In this document: positions 17,010-24,625 of the stretch, piece by piece
Position numbering within the stretch: position 1 is the first letter of the stretch
Layout: every line of letters starts with the position of its first letter
From: Promicromonospora soli
GTDB taxonomy: Bacteria > Actinomycetota > Actinomycetes > Actinomycetales > Cellulomonadaceae
Reading direction: 5' to 3'
NCBI RefSeq assembly: GCF_014653785.1
Contig: NZ_BNAS01000004.1
Location: 441,046-505,045, forward strand
DNA: 64,000 bases
Program-made: the position numbers and the translations under genes
The notes under the pieces: model-generated
Seen by the model: the letters and a program-made list of their open reading frames with translations, nothing else
Told to the model about the DNA's origin: nothing
Database searches by the model: none

Positions 17010-18017
17010 CTATGCGACGGTCGCGACGCTCCCGCGCTCGATGAGCCGGGGACCGACGAGCCGCGCTTCCGCGGGGGCGTCCGGGGAAGCGATCCGGCGT
17101 ACGAGCATCTCGATGGCGGCATGCGCGACGACGTCCGGACCGGACTCGACCGAGGTGAAGGGCAGGGCGTAGAGCCTGGCCAGCTCGGCGGAGTGGAGGG
17201 AGACCACGCTGCGGTCCCCGGGGACGTCGAGACCCGTGTCGTGGAGTGCGAACTGGAGCATCGCGGACGCCGCATCGTTGTGGACGATCAGGGCGCTGGG
17301 CCCGTCCGCCCGTCCCAGCTCGTCCCGGAGGGCCGCCCGCACCTGTTCGGGACCCACCGAGCACGAGAGCGGTTCGAGAGTCAGGCCCCGCTCGCCGGCC
17401 CGTTTTTCGGCCGCGCTCGCAAACCTGATCGCGTAGGTGCTGCCCCCGGCGTACACCTTGTCGGGCCACCGGACGAAGGTCGCTTCGCGGTGGCCGTGGT
17501 CCGCGAGATGGTCGACGAGAAGGCGGGCCGCGGCGGCGAAGTCGAGGTCGACCGAGTCGATCCCCCGCGTATCCTCCGGCATCCCCACGAGGACCGCCGG
17601 ATACCCCGCCTCGGCGATGGGCCCCAGGCGGGGGTCCCCTTCGACCACGCTGAGCAGGACGAGCCCGTCGACCTGACGGCCCGCGATGGCCTTGTTCACC
17701 GCCGCCTCTCCGTCCGGCTCGGTGAGGAGCACGACGGCGTACCCGCTCTCCCGTGCCGCGTCCGCGAGCGCCACGAGGTAGGTGGCCAGTGCCGGGCTGA
17801 ACTCCGCCTCGTGGAAACGCACCACCACACCGAGCGTCATGGTCCGTGCGGTCGCCAGGGCGCGGGCACCGGCGTTCACCGAGTAGCCCAGCATGGTGAT
17901 CGCCGCCTCGATCTTCTCGCGCGTTTCCGGGGAGACGAACTTGCGCCCGGTCAGAACCGAGGAGACCGTGCTGCGTGACACCCCGGCCTCGCGGGCCACG
18001 TCACCGATCGTCGCCAA
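17010..18017 (-). CDS. LacI-family regulator, likely repressor of locus A
   Basis: A 335-residue LacI/GalR protein. The helix-turn-helix is at 1-50 (IGDVAREAGVSRSTVSSVLTGRKF), with the hinge LGYSVNAGARALATARTMTLGVVV and a periplasmic-binding-like sensor domain after it. No ATG is available; TTG 18017 fits because AAAGGGG lies 7-8 nt upstream and the first residues (LATIGDVA) match the family. A near-perfect operator (18061-18076) lies in its leader and two operator pairs of the same sequence flank the neighbouring locus A promoters, so it is the best candidate regulator of all three. The inducer is unknown. Confidence 0.9.
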   Translation of the reverse strand: MATIGDVAREAGVSRSTVSSVLTGRKFVSPETREKIEAAITMLGYSVNAGARALATARTMTLGVVVRFHEAEFSPALATYLVALADAARESGYAVVLLTEPDGEAAVNKAIAGRQVDGLVLLSVVEGDPRLGPIAEAGYPAVLVGMPEDTRGIDSVDLDFAAAARLLVDHLADHGHREATFVRWPDKVYAGGSTYAIRFASAAEKRAGERGLTLEPLSCSVGPEQVRAALRDELGRADGPSALIVHNDAASAMLQFALHDTGLDVPGDRSVVSLHSAELARLYALPFTSVESGPDVVAHAAIEMLVRRIASPDAPAEARLVGPRLIERGSVATVA

Positions 18018-18034
18018 ATGAGTGCCCCTTTTCC

Positions 18035-18076
18035 CGGGGTGATTCCACCCCGTTTCGGCGAGCGTACCGGTTCGCT
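18035..18076 (-). promoter_or_regulatory. LacI leader: autoregulatory operator and hairpin
   Basis: AGCGTACCGGTTCGCT (18061-18076) matches the locus A operator with one mismatch and predicts autoregulation. Closer to the TTG start, CGGGGTG-ATTC-CACCCCG-type pairing (18035-18052) forms a hairpin directly before the ribosome-binding site and might limit translation. Confidence 0.65.
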
Positions 18077-18092
18077 CCGCCCGTATCGTGCA

Positions 18093-18125
18093 GGGCGGCC
18101 GACGGCGATTCGCCGTCGGCCGCCC
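18093..18125 (-). terminator. Terminator of the secreted glycosidase gene
   Basis: A perfect 15-bp stem (18093-18107 with 18111-18125) with a 3-nt loop lies 60 nt past the glycosidase stop on the minus strand, ahead of the LacI leader. It insulates the two transcription units. Confidence 0.82.
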
Positions 18126-18184
18126 CCGGTGGAGCCCCTCTACCTCGTGGCCACCGGACCACGGGCCCAGCTTGTTTGCAGCCC

Positions 18185-20014
18185 CTACTTCCCGAGCAGA
18201 CGCCAGGTCTGGTTGAGGGGGCTGCTCTGGCCGACCGGGTTGCAGGTCCACTGGTGGATCGCCGCGCCGGCCGACGTCGAGATCGTGCTCACGTCGACGC
18301 ACTTGCCGCTGTGCCGGGCGACGAGCTGGTAGTCCTGCGCACTGCTGCCCGAGTAGGTGACCTTGCGGAGCGTGAACTGCTGGTTCTGCGCGCCGGCGAT
18401 GCAGGTCCACTGGGTGACCGCGGCCCCGTTCGCCGTGGAGATACCCGACACGTCGAGGCACTTCCCGCTGTGCTCGTTGACGGCCGTGTAGGTGTCGGCG
18501 ACGCCGCTCACCGGAACGAACCGCCAGATCTGCTGGTTACCGCCCTCGCAGTGGTACTGCTGCTGCACGGTGCCGTTGGCCGTCGAGAGGTTGGTGTCGT
18601 CGAGGCACATCTGGCTGTGCTGCGCCACGGCGACGGTGGTGATCTCGGCGTTGCCCGGCGGCAGCAGGGTGACCGTGTACCCGTCGACGGTGTTCGCGCT
18701 GGGGATGTTGACGGTGGTCGCTCCGCTGCTCAGCGTCACGACGGAGCTGGAGATCGTCTCGGGTCCCTTGACCGCACCGCCGTTGTTGTACGGGACGCGC
18801 TGGACGACGACCCGCACCTGGTTGTTCGACACGATCCCCGTCGTCGAGGTCACGTTGTTGAGCCGGACCGCTATGTTGCCCGTCGTGCGTCCTCCGCCGA
18901 CGAGGATCTGCGCGCGCCCCGTGGTCTTGGTCGCGAACGCGTCGTAGCTGGGGCTGGGCGTCGTCGACACGATCGCGCCGGTCTGGGACCCGTAGTACCG
19001 GTACATCCACCACTCACCGGTAGGGAGGTACTGGCTGCCCGTCTTGACCAGCAGCTTGGCCTGAAGGTCGTTGAGCTGCTGGCCGAGGGCCCAGTTGGCC
19101 CGGAGCCCGACCGTGCCGGCCCGCTCGAACCGTGAGATGTACCACGCGCCGTCGGCTGGGTTCTGCTCGCTGGTCGACGCGTACTCGTTGATCTGGTAGG
19201 GCATCGTCCTGGTGATCCCGCGGGCGGAGAGCAGCGAGCTCGCGCCCTGCGAGCTGGTCACGGGGTCGCCCGGGAGGTTGTGCCAGGCATAGATGTCCGG
19301 CAGGACGTTGTTGGCCTTCGCGTAGTCCAGGAAGACGGGCCACAGCGGCGAGCTCTGCGGCGACCTTCCGGTGCTCGGCCCCACGATGACGGCGTCGGGG
19401 AAGGCGGTCCTGATGCGCTGGTAGCCCCTCTTCCACATCTCGAGGTACTGCGACTGCGAGCGGTTCCAGAACACTGAGATATCGGGCTCGTTCCAGATGT
19501 CCCACTGCACCTGCACGCCGCTGGCCCGGACGTCAGCGATGAGCTGGTTCATGAACGCGTCGTACGAGGCCCAGTCGCCGTTGTCCCCCGGGAAGACCGA
19601 AGCCTGCGTCTCGGCGTCGGCGCCCCACAGGTCGTGCACCAGCAGGACGAACTCGCCGCCGAGGTCGGCCGTGCGCTCGGCCTGAGCCTCGGTGGCGGCC
19701 CAGCGGCGCGGGTACGTCCCACCGATCCAGCCGCCCGGGTTGTCGAGCTGCGCGCCGCCAGCCCGCATGTAGTTCCACTTGATGTCGGTGTAGAAGTGGT
19801 CCTGCGGCAGGCCGCCGGACTCCGTCATCCCGTAGATGGTGCCGGAGGCGAGGTACTGCGGCGCGCCGCCGGAGACGGCGAAGTCGACGCTGATCTGCTC
19901 GTCGCCCGCGGTCGCCGTCGGCGCCGACAGCATCGACACCGCCAGTGCGCCCACCAGGGCCGGGGCCAGCAGTGCGCGGATGCGCCCGCTCCTCCTGTTG
20001 GATGAAGTGACCAC
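18185..20014 (-). CDS. Secreted GH39-like glycosidase with C-terminal ricin-type (CBM13) domain
   Basis: A 609-residue exported enzyme. Signal peptide about 1-36 (ends TATAGD), a TIM-barrel glycosidase to about 330, a beta-sandwich to about 460, then a ricin-type lectin with three QxW/QxF-like repeats (QQIWRF, QNQQFTL, LNQTWRL). The acid/base is likely Glu176 in DIWNEPD and the nucleophile Glu277 in QINEYAS; this pair fits clan GH-A, GH39-like. It probably attacks a plant polysaccharide outside the cell and feeds the locus A transporter. The start is GTG 20014 after AAGGAG. The double operator at 20086-20147 matches that of the transporter operon. GH family and substrate are tentative. Confidence 0.75.
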   Translation of the reverse strand: MVTSSNRRSGRIRALLAPALVGALAVSMLSAPTATAGDEQISVDFAVSGGAPQYLASGTIYGMTESGGLPQDHFYTDIKWNYMRAGGAQLDNPGGWIGGTYPRRWAATEAQAERTADLGGEFVLLVHDLWGADAETQASVFPGDNGDWASYDAFMNQLIADVRASGVQVQWDIWNEPDISVFWNRSQSQYLEMWKRGYQRIRTAFPDAVIVGPSTGRSPQSSPLWPVFLDYAKANNVLPDIYAWHNLPGDPVTSSQGASSLLSARGITRTMPYQINEYASTSEQNPADGAWYISRFERAGTVGLRANWALGQQLNDLQAKLLVKTGSQYLPTGEWWMYRYYGSQTGAIVSTTPSPSYDAFATKTTGRAQILVGGGRTTGNIAVRLNNVTSTTGIVSNNQVRVVVQRVPYNNGGAVKGPETISSSVVTLSSGATTVNIPSANTVDGYTVTLLPPGNAEITTVAVAQHSQMCLDDTNLSTANGTVQQQYHCEGGNQQIWRFVPVSGVADTYTAVNEHSGKCLDVSGISTANGAAVTQWTCIAGAQNQQFTLRKVTYSGSSAQDYQLVARHSGKCVDVSTISTSAGAAIHQWTCNPVGQSSPLNQTWRLLGK

Positions 20015-20085
20015 GAATGCTCCTTTGCAATCAGTGAAAGGGTTCGCCGTAGGCCCGGGTGTTCCTGTCGTGCCCTCGTTGATCC

Positions 20086-20147
20086 AGCGAACCGGTTCGC
20101 CAAGAGTGCCGCAACCCTGGCGACCGCGTCAAGCGAACCGGTTCTTT
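20086..20147 (-). promoter_or_regulatory. Glycosidase promoter between two LacI-type operators
   Basis: AGCGAACCGGTTCGCC (20086-20101) and AGCGAACCGGTTCTTT (20132-20147, degenerate right half) have centres 46 bp apart. A promoter lies between them on the minus strand: TTGACG (20132-20127), 18-bp spacer, CACTCT (20108-20103). A further half-site GGTTCGCC is at 20041-20048. The design equals that at 14534-14595, so the secreted enzyme and transporter are co-regulated. Confidence 0.83.
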
Positions 20148-20164
20148 CCCGGAGCCGGTCGGCG

Positions 20165-21175
20165 CTACTCGTCGTCGAGTCGCGTGGTGGACTGGCGCTC
20201 GATGACCCGGAGGGCGTCGCTGCTGATTCCTGTCGCGGGCGGGCCGTCGTCGAGGACCTGGCGCAGGCGCTCACGAATGTGGACGCCCGTCCCGGCGAAG
20301 TCGTACCGAACGGTCGACAGTGTCGGGCCCAGCAGGCCGGCGAGGGGCTCGTCGTCGATTCCGATGATCGAGACGTCCCCCGGGACGTCGAGTCCGATGG
20401 AACGGGCGGCGGCGACCGCGACGGCGGCGAAGAGGTCGTTGAAGCAGCACAAGGCGGTGATCCGGTCCGCGCCGGTGGCCACACGACCCAGCGCACTGGC
20501 GACAGTCGCGATGGCGGCCTCGTCCGGCGGGCCGGCCACGGAGATCACCTGGGGCGCCACGAGGCCCAGGCCCGCGGCGGCCTCACGCGCAGCGGCGAGC
20601 CGCGGTGTCGAGAAGGGTCGCACCTGGGCGTCGCTGACCGTCAGGATCCCGAGCCGGCGGTGGCCCAGGGCCGCGAGGTGCTCGACCTGCAGGGTCGCTG
20701 CCGCTCGGTCCAGCCGCTCGATCGGGGACGCCACCGAGATCACTGGGATGCTCGCCGCGCGGGCCGCGGCCGTGTCTTCCTCAGGGAGGGGCAGCACCTC
20801 GAGCAGCGCCTGTGGCGAGATGTCGCGCAGAGAGTCGAGCAGGCGGTTGCCGGGGCGGATGGCGAGGGCTACCAGGGACCGGTTGGTGGCGCGCACGGCG
20901 TCGGTCAGGGATGCGACGAGCTTCGCGAAGTTCGTGCTGGCCGGCACGTCGGGCAACGCAAGCAGCACGATCCCGGACTGCCCCTTGCGCAGCGCACGGG
21001 CCGCCGCATGCGGTGTGTAAGCCAGCTCTGCCGCTGCGGCGCGGACCCTGGCGACGGTCTCCGGGGCGAACGCCTGCCGGTTGCTCCCGTTCAGGATGTA
21101 GCTGACCGTCGAGCGGGACACGCCCGCTGCCGCCGCGACATCCGCGGCCGTCGCCCGTTGTCCGCTCACCCGCAC
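20165..21175 (-). CDS. LacI-family regulator (locus B side)
   Basis: A LacI/GalR protein of about 336 residues. The helix-turn-helix is AADVAAAAGVSRSTVSYILNGSNRQAFAPETVARV, followed by the hinge ELAYTPHAAARALRKG and a sensor domain with GIDDEPLAGLLGP near the end. The start is uncertain: GTG 21175 (chosen, just before the conserved part), GTG 21169 or GTG 21241. It follows the locus B binding-protein gene on the same strand. A perfect 14-bp palindrome lies in the gap between them. Confidence 0.85.
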   Translation of the reverse strand: MRVSGQRATAADVAAAAGVSRSTVSYILNGSNRQAFAPETVARVRAAAAELAYTPHAAARALRKGQSGIVLLALPDVPASTNFAKLVASLTDAVRATNRSLVALAIRPGNRLLDSLRDISPQALLEVLPLPEEDTAAARAASIPVISVASPIERLDRAAATLQVEHLAALGHRRLGILTVSDAQVRPFSTPRLAAAREAAAGLGLVAPQVISVAGPPDEAAIATVASALGRVATGADRITALCCFNDLFAAVAVAAARSIGLDVPGDVSIIGIDDEPLAGLLGPTLSTVRYDFAGTGVHIRERLRQVLDDGPPATGISSDALRVIERQSTTRLDDE

Positions 21176-21236
21176 ATCACCGCCGTAGTCGCTTGCGTTG
21201 TGCCGTAATAGCACCCTACAGCGCTCACACGATTCA

Positions 21237-21250
21237 CTCACACGTGTGAG
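21237..21250. promoter_or_regulatory. Candidate LacI-type operator before the locus B LacI gene
   Basis: CTCACACGTGTGAG is a perfect 14-bp palindrome with the central CG typical of LacI-family sites. A half-site copy (GCTCACACG) lies just beside it at 21223-21231. It sits between the binding-protein stop and the regulator gene, so autoregulation is the simplest reading. Confidence 0.6.
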
Positions 21251-21269
21251 CGGCGCCCTCGCGCCCCTC

Positions 21270-22649
21270 CTACTCGGCGAGGAGCTCGTTCACGCGCCGG
21301 TTCGCCGGTGCCAGGCTCTCCGGGTCGGACTGGAACGAGAGCACCGAGTCCATGGTGGGCTGCATGATCGTCTGCAGCTCGGCCCAGCGGTCGGTGACCG
21401 GCGACGGCGTCGTCGTGCCGTCGGTCACGTGGACGGAGAAGGCGTCGGCGTCCACGCCGATCTCCTGGAAGGCCGCCACCGCCCGGTCGGAGGCCTCCTT
21501 GACGGCCGGGAAGACCCGCGCCTCTTCCGCCACCCGGAGCTGGCAGTCGGGGCTCGCGAGGTACTCGACCCAGGCCCAGGCCTCGTCGGGGTGCGGCGTG
21601 CCGGCGTAGATCGCGTCCGACAGGCCGTTGAACACCGTGCCCCGCTCCCCCGACGGCCCCACCGGCGTGGGGGCCACCTGGAAGTCGGCGCCGCCCAGCT
21701 CGCTGATCGACCGGGCGTTCCACGAGCCCTCGATCAGGCTGGCGTACGCCCCCGCGCCGAGCGCCTCCTGGCTGCCCACGCCCGACGTCGCTACCGCCAG
21801 CGGCGGCATGTAGCCCTTGTCGACCAGCGAGCGCCACCAGCCGATCGTCTCGACCAGGGCCGGTTCGTCGTAGCGGAACTCCGTAGGCCAGGGGTTGCGG
21901 TCGGAGTAGGTCCAGCCGTTGCTCAGCGCGAACGAGGCCCACTGGACCTGGCCGTACCCGCCGCCCGACTCGTTGTACCCGAGCCCGTAGACCTCGACGT
22001 TGTCCTTGTCGAAGCCGGGCTCGTCACCCCGCACGCCGTTGCTGTCGACGCTCATGTGGGCGACGAACTCCTCGAACGTGCCGCCGTCGGCCGGGTTCCA
22101 CTCCAGCTCCCACAGGTCGTCCTGCGTGTATCCGGCGTCGGCGAGCATGTCCGCGTTGTAGTACAGACCCACGGTGTCCCAGTCCTTCGGCAGCCCGTAC
22201 AGGCCGCCGTCCTGCCCGCGCCACAGGTCCACGAGGCCGTCCTGGTACTGGGACAGGTCGATCCCCGAGGCGGCGACCCGGTCCGAGACGTCGAGGATCT
22301 GGTCGAGCTCGGCGAACTTGCCGAACTGCTGCGAGTGGTCGACGAACACGTCGGGCGCGCTCTCGGCCACCATGCGGGCGGTGAGCTGCGTCCAGTAGTC
22401 GTCCCAGCCGTACTGCTCGATGTTGACCCGGACGCCGGGGTTGGCGGCCTCGAAGTCGGCCGCGCACTTCTGGTACCCGGGGACCTGGTTGGCGTCCCAC
22501 ATCCAGTAGGTGAGCGTGACCGTGCCGTCCGTCGCGGCCTGGGACGTGCTCGCGCAGCCGGCCGCACCCAGCGCGACGGCGGCCGCCGCGAGCGCGGCGA
22601 CGGCGCGCCCGGTCGTGCTCGTCCTGCTGCTGCTTGTCATCGTCGTCAT
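21270..22649 (-). CDS. Sugar ABC transporter substrate-binding lipoprotein (locus B)
   Basis: A 459-residue CUT1 binding protein. The signal peptide ends in GAAGC with Cys32 lipidated. Mature features include VTLTYWMWDANQVPGYQKC, SAPDVFVDHSQQFGKF and YGLPKDWDTVGLYYNADMLADAGY. ATG 22649 follows GAGG by 9 nt. A GTG at 22664 overlaps the permease stop (GTGA) and is an alternative coupled start. Unlike in loci A and C the binding-protein gene comes last in the operon, after the alpha-galactosidase and both permeases. The ligand is likely an alpha-galactoside. Confidence 0.92.
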   Translation of the reverse strand: MTTMTSSSRTSTTGRAVAALAAAAVALGAAGCASTSQAATDGTVTLTYWMWDANQVPGYQKCAADFEAANPGVRVNIEQYGWDDYWTQLTARMVAESAPDVFVDHSQQFGKFAELDQILDVSDRVAASGIDLSQYQDGLVDLWRGQDGGLYGLPKDWDTVGLYYNADMLADAGYTQDDLWELEWNPADGGTFEEFVAHMSVDSNGVRGDEPGFDKDNVEVYGLGYNESGGGYGQVQWASFALSNGWTYSDRNPWPTEFRYDEPALVETIGWWRSLVDKGYMPPLAVATSGVGSQEALGAGAYASLIEGSWNARSISELGGADFQVAPTPVGPSGERGTVFNGLSDAIYAGTPHPDEAWAWVEYLASPDCQLRVAEEARVFPAVKEASDRAVAAFQEIGVDADAFSVHVTDGTTTPSPVTDRWAELQTIMQPTMDSVLSFQSDPESLAPANRRVNELLAE

Positions 22650-22660
22650 CGTCGATGTCC

Positions 22661-23623
22661 TCACTTGATCCCGGAGAAGCCGATGGAGTTCACGATCCGC
22701 CGCCCGAGCACGACGAAGAGCAGCACGATGGGCAGCGCCGCGACCAGGGTCGCCGCCATGAGCCCCGCCCAGTCCGGGCTGCCCTGCGGCGTCTGGGAGC
22801 GGAAGATGCCGAGCGCGACGGTGAGCACCCGAACGCCGTCGGACTGCCCCACGAGCAGCGGCCAGAAGTACTCGTTCCACGCCTGGATGTAGGTGAGCAC
22901 CGCGAGCGTGGTGATCGGTGCGGCACTCATCGGGAGGATGATCCGCAGGAACGTGCGGCCCCTGCTGGCGCCGTCGATCATCGCGGCCTCCTCGATCTCG
23001 TGCGGGATGCCGAGGAAGAACTGCCGCAGGAAGAAGATCGCGAACGGCGTCATGAAGAACGTCGGCAGCACGAGCCCGGGGAACGTGTTGAGCAGGCCCA
23101 GCTCCTTGATGAGCACGAAGTTCGGGATCGCCGTGAAGATGCCGGGCACCATGAGGGCGGACAGGAACACCGCGAACACGGCGTTGCGGCCCGGCCAGCG
23201 CAGGCGGGCGAAGGCGTAGGCGGCCATCGCGGAGAAGAAGACCTGCCCCAGGGTGATGGCGGTGGACATGATCACCGAGTTGCGCAGGTAGAGCCAGAAG
23301 TTGATCCGTCCGCCGGCGCCGCCCTGGGCCAGCGACTCCTCCAGCGTGGTGAGCCCGAACACGCGCCGGAACGCGTCGAGCGTGAAGCCGGCCGGAGCGA
23401 GGTTCGCCGCTTGGGCGGCGAGCTCGGAGTTGGTGGAGAACGCCGTGCGCAGCATCCAGTAGAACGGGAAGAGCGTGATCAGCAGGATCACGATCATCGT
23501 GGCCCAGCCCAGGACGGTGCCCCAGCGTGGTCGCCGCGACCCCTTCTCGGGTGCGCCGGCGGGACGGGGGACCTCTGCGGGCGGGGTGGCGGGCGGTGTG
23601 GCGGGCACGATCGTCGTCGACAT
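22661..23623 (-). CDS. CUT1 ABC transporter permease, MalG type (locus B)
   Basis: A 320-residue permease. A Pro-rich cytoplasmic N-terminus precedes six predicted helices, and the EAA loop is EIEEAAMIDGASRGRTFLRIILP. It partners the MalF-type permease at 23649 and the binding protein at 21270 for uptake of the sugar split by the GH36 enzyme. Confidence 0.92.
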   Translation of the reverse strand: MSTTIVPATPPATPPAEVPRPAGAPEKGSRRPRWGTVLGWATMIVILLITLFPFYWMLRTAFSTNSELAAQAANLAPAGFTLDAFRRVFGLTTLEESLAQGGAGGRINFWLYLRNSVIMSTAITLGQVFFSAMAAYAFARLRWPGRNAVFAVFLSALMVPGIFTAIPNFVLIKELGLLNTFPGLVLPTFFMTPFAIFFLRQFFLGIPHEIEEAAMIDGASRGRTFLRIILPMSAAPITTLAVLTYIQAWNEYFWPLLVGQSDGVRVLTVALGIFRSQTPQGSPDWAGLMAATLVAALPIVLLFVVLGRRIVNSIGFSGIK

Positions 23624-23648
23624 GCCCCCTCCTTCGGTTGGTGTGGGT

Positions 23649-24581
23649 TCAGTTGGTGTCGGACTCGCTCGCCCGCGTCAGGCGCAGCTGCAGGAGCGCT
23701 ACACCGAGCAGGACGAGGAACAGCACTACCGACAGCGCCGAGGCGTACCCGAAGTCGAGCTGCCCGAACGCGAGCTGGTAGATGTACAGGTAGATGACGC
23801 GGGTCGCGTCGACCGGGCCACCGGCGGAGGTCACCGCCACGGTGTCGAAGATCTGGAACGACCCGGTGACGGTGACCACCAGCACGAGCGCCAGCACCGG
23901 CCGCAACAGCGGCAGCGTGACCGACCAGAACTGCCGCAGCGGCCCGGCGCCGTCGAGCTCGGCGGCCTCGTAGACCTGCTGGTCGATCATCTGCAGCCCG
24001 GCGAAGATCAGCAGCGCCGTGTAGCCCATGTGCCGCCACACGTTGATCAGCGCGATGGTGGGCAGCGCAAGGGCCGGATCGCCGAAGAACGCCTGCGGAT
24101 CGAGTCCCACCCGCTCCAGCAGCACGTTCACGATGCCCATCTGGAAGTCGAGCATGAAGAACCAGACGAGGGCGACGACGACGTTCGCGACGAAGTACGG
24201 CAGCAGCACCACGCCACGCACGAACGCCGAGCGGGTGAGCCGCTGCATGAGGACGGCTATCGCGATCGCGAGCACCGTCTGGAGGCCGATGTTCATCACG
24301 ACGTAGTAGGCCGTGACCCCCATCGCGTTCCAGAACAGCGGGTCCTGCACGAGTCGCTCGTAGTTGTCCAGACCCACGAACCGGGGCGGGGCAAGTACCG
24401 AGTAGTCGGTGAGCGAGAACCATGCCCCGCGCACCGCCGGCACGAGGTAGAAGGTGACGAACCCGATGGTTGCCGGGATGAGGAAGATCAGGGCGGTGCG
24501 CAGGTCCCCGTACCGGGGGCGTCGCGGTCTGCCGGGTCGGGCTCGGGCGGCCGCGGGGGCCGCGGTGGTGATGACTGCCAT
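23649..24581 (-). CDS. CUT1 ABC transporter permease, MalF type (locus B)
   Basis: A 310-residue permease with an Ala/Arg-rich N-terminus, about six helices and the EAA loop QVYEAAELDGAGPLRQFWSVTLP. ATG 24581 is set by AGGAGAG a few bases upstream. It is second in the operon after the GH36 gene, separated by 44 bp. Confidence 0.92.
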   Translation of the reverse strand: MAVITTAAPAAARARPGRPRRPRYGDLRTALIFLIPATIGFVTFYLVPAVRGAWFSLTDYSVLAPPRFVGLDNYERLVQDPLFWNAMGVTAYYVVMNIGLQTVLAIAIAVLMQRLTRSAFVRGVVLLPYFVANVVVALVWFFMLDFQMGIVNVLLERVGLDPQAFFGDPALALPTIALINVWRHMGYTALLIFAGLQMIDQQVYEAAELDGAGPLRQFWSVTLPLLRPVLALVLVVTVTGSFQIFDTVAVTSAGGPVDATRVIYLYIYQLAFGQLDFGYASALSVVLFLVLLGVALLQLRLTRASESDTN

Positions 24582-24625
24582 GTGTCTCTCCTGTCGCGTC
24601 GTTGCGATCTCGGTCTTGCTGGTGG

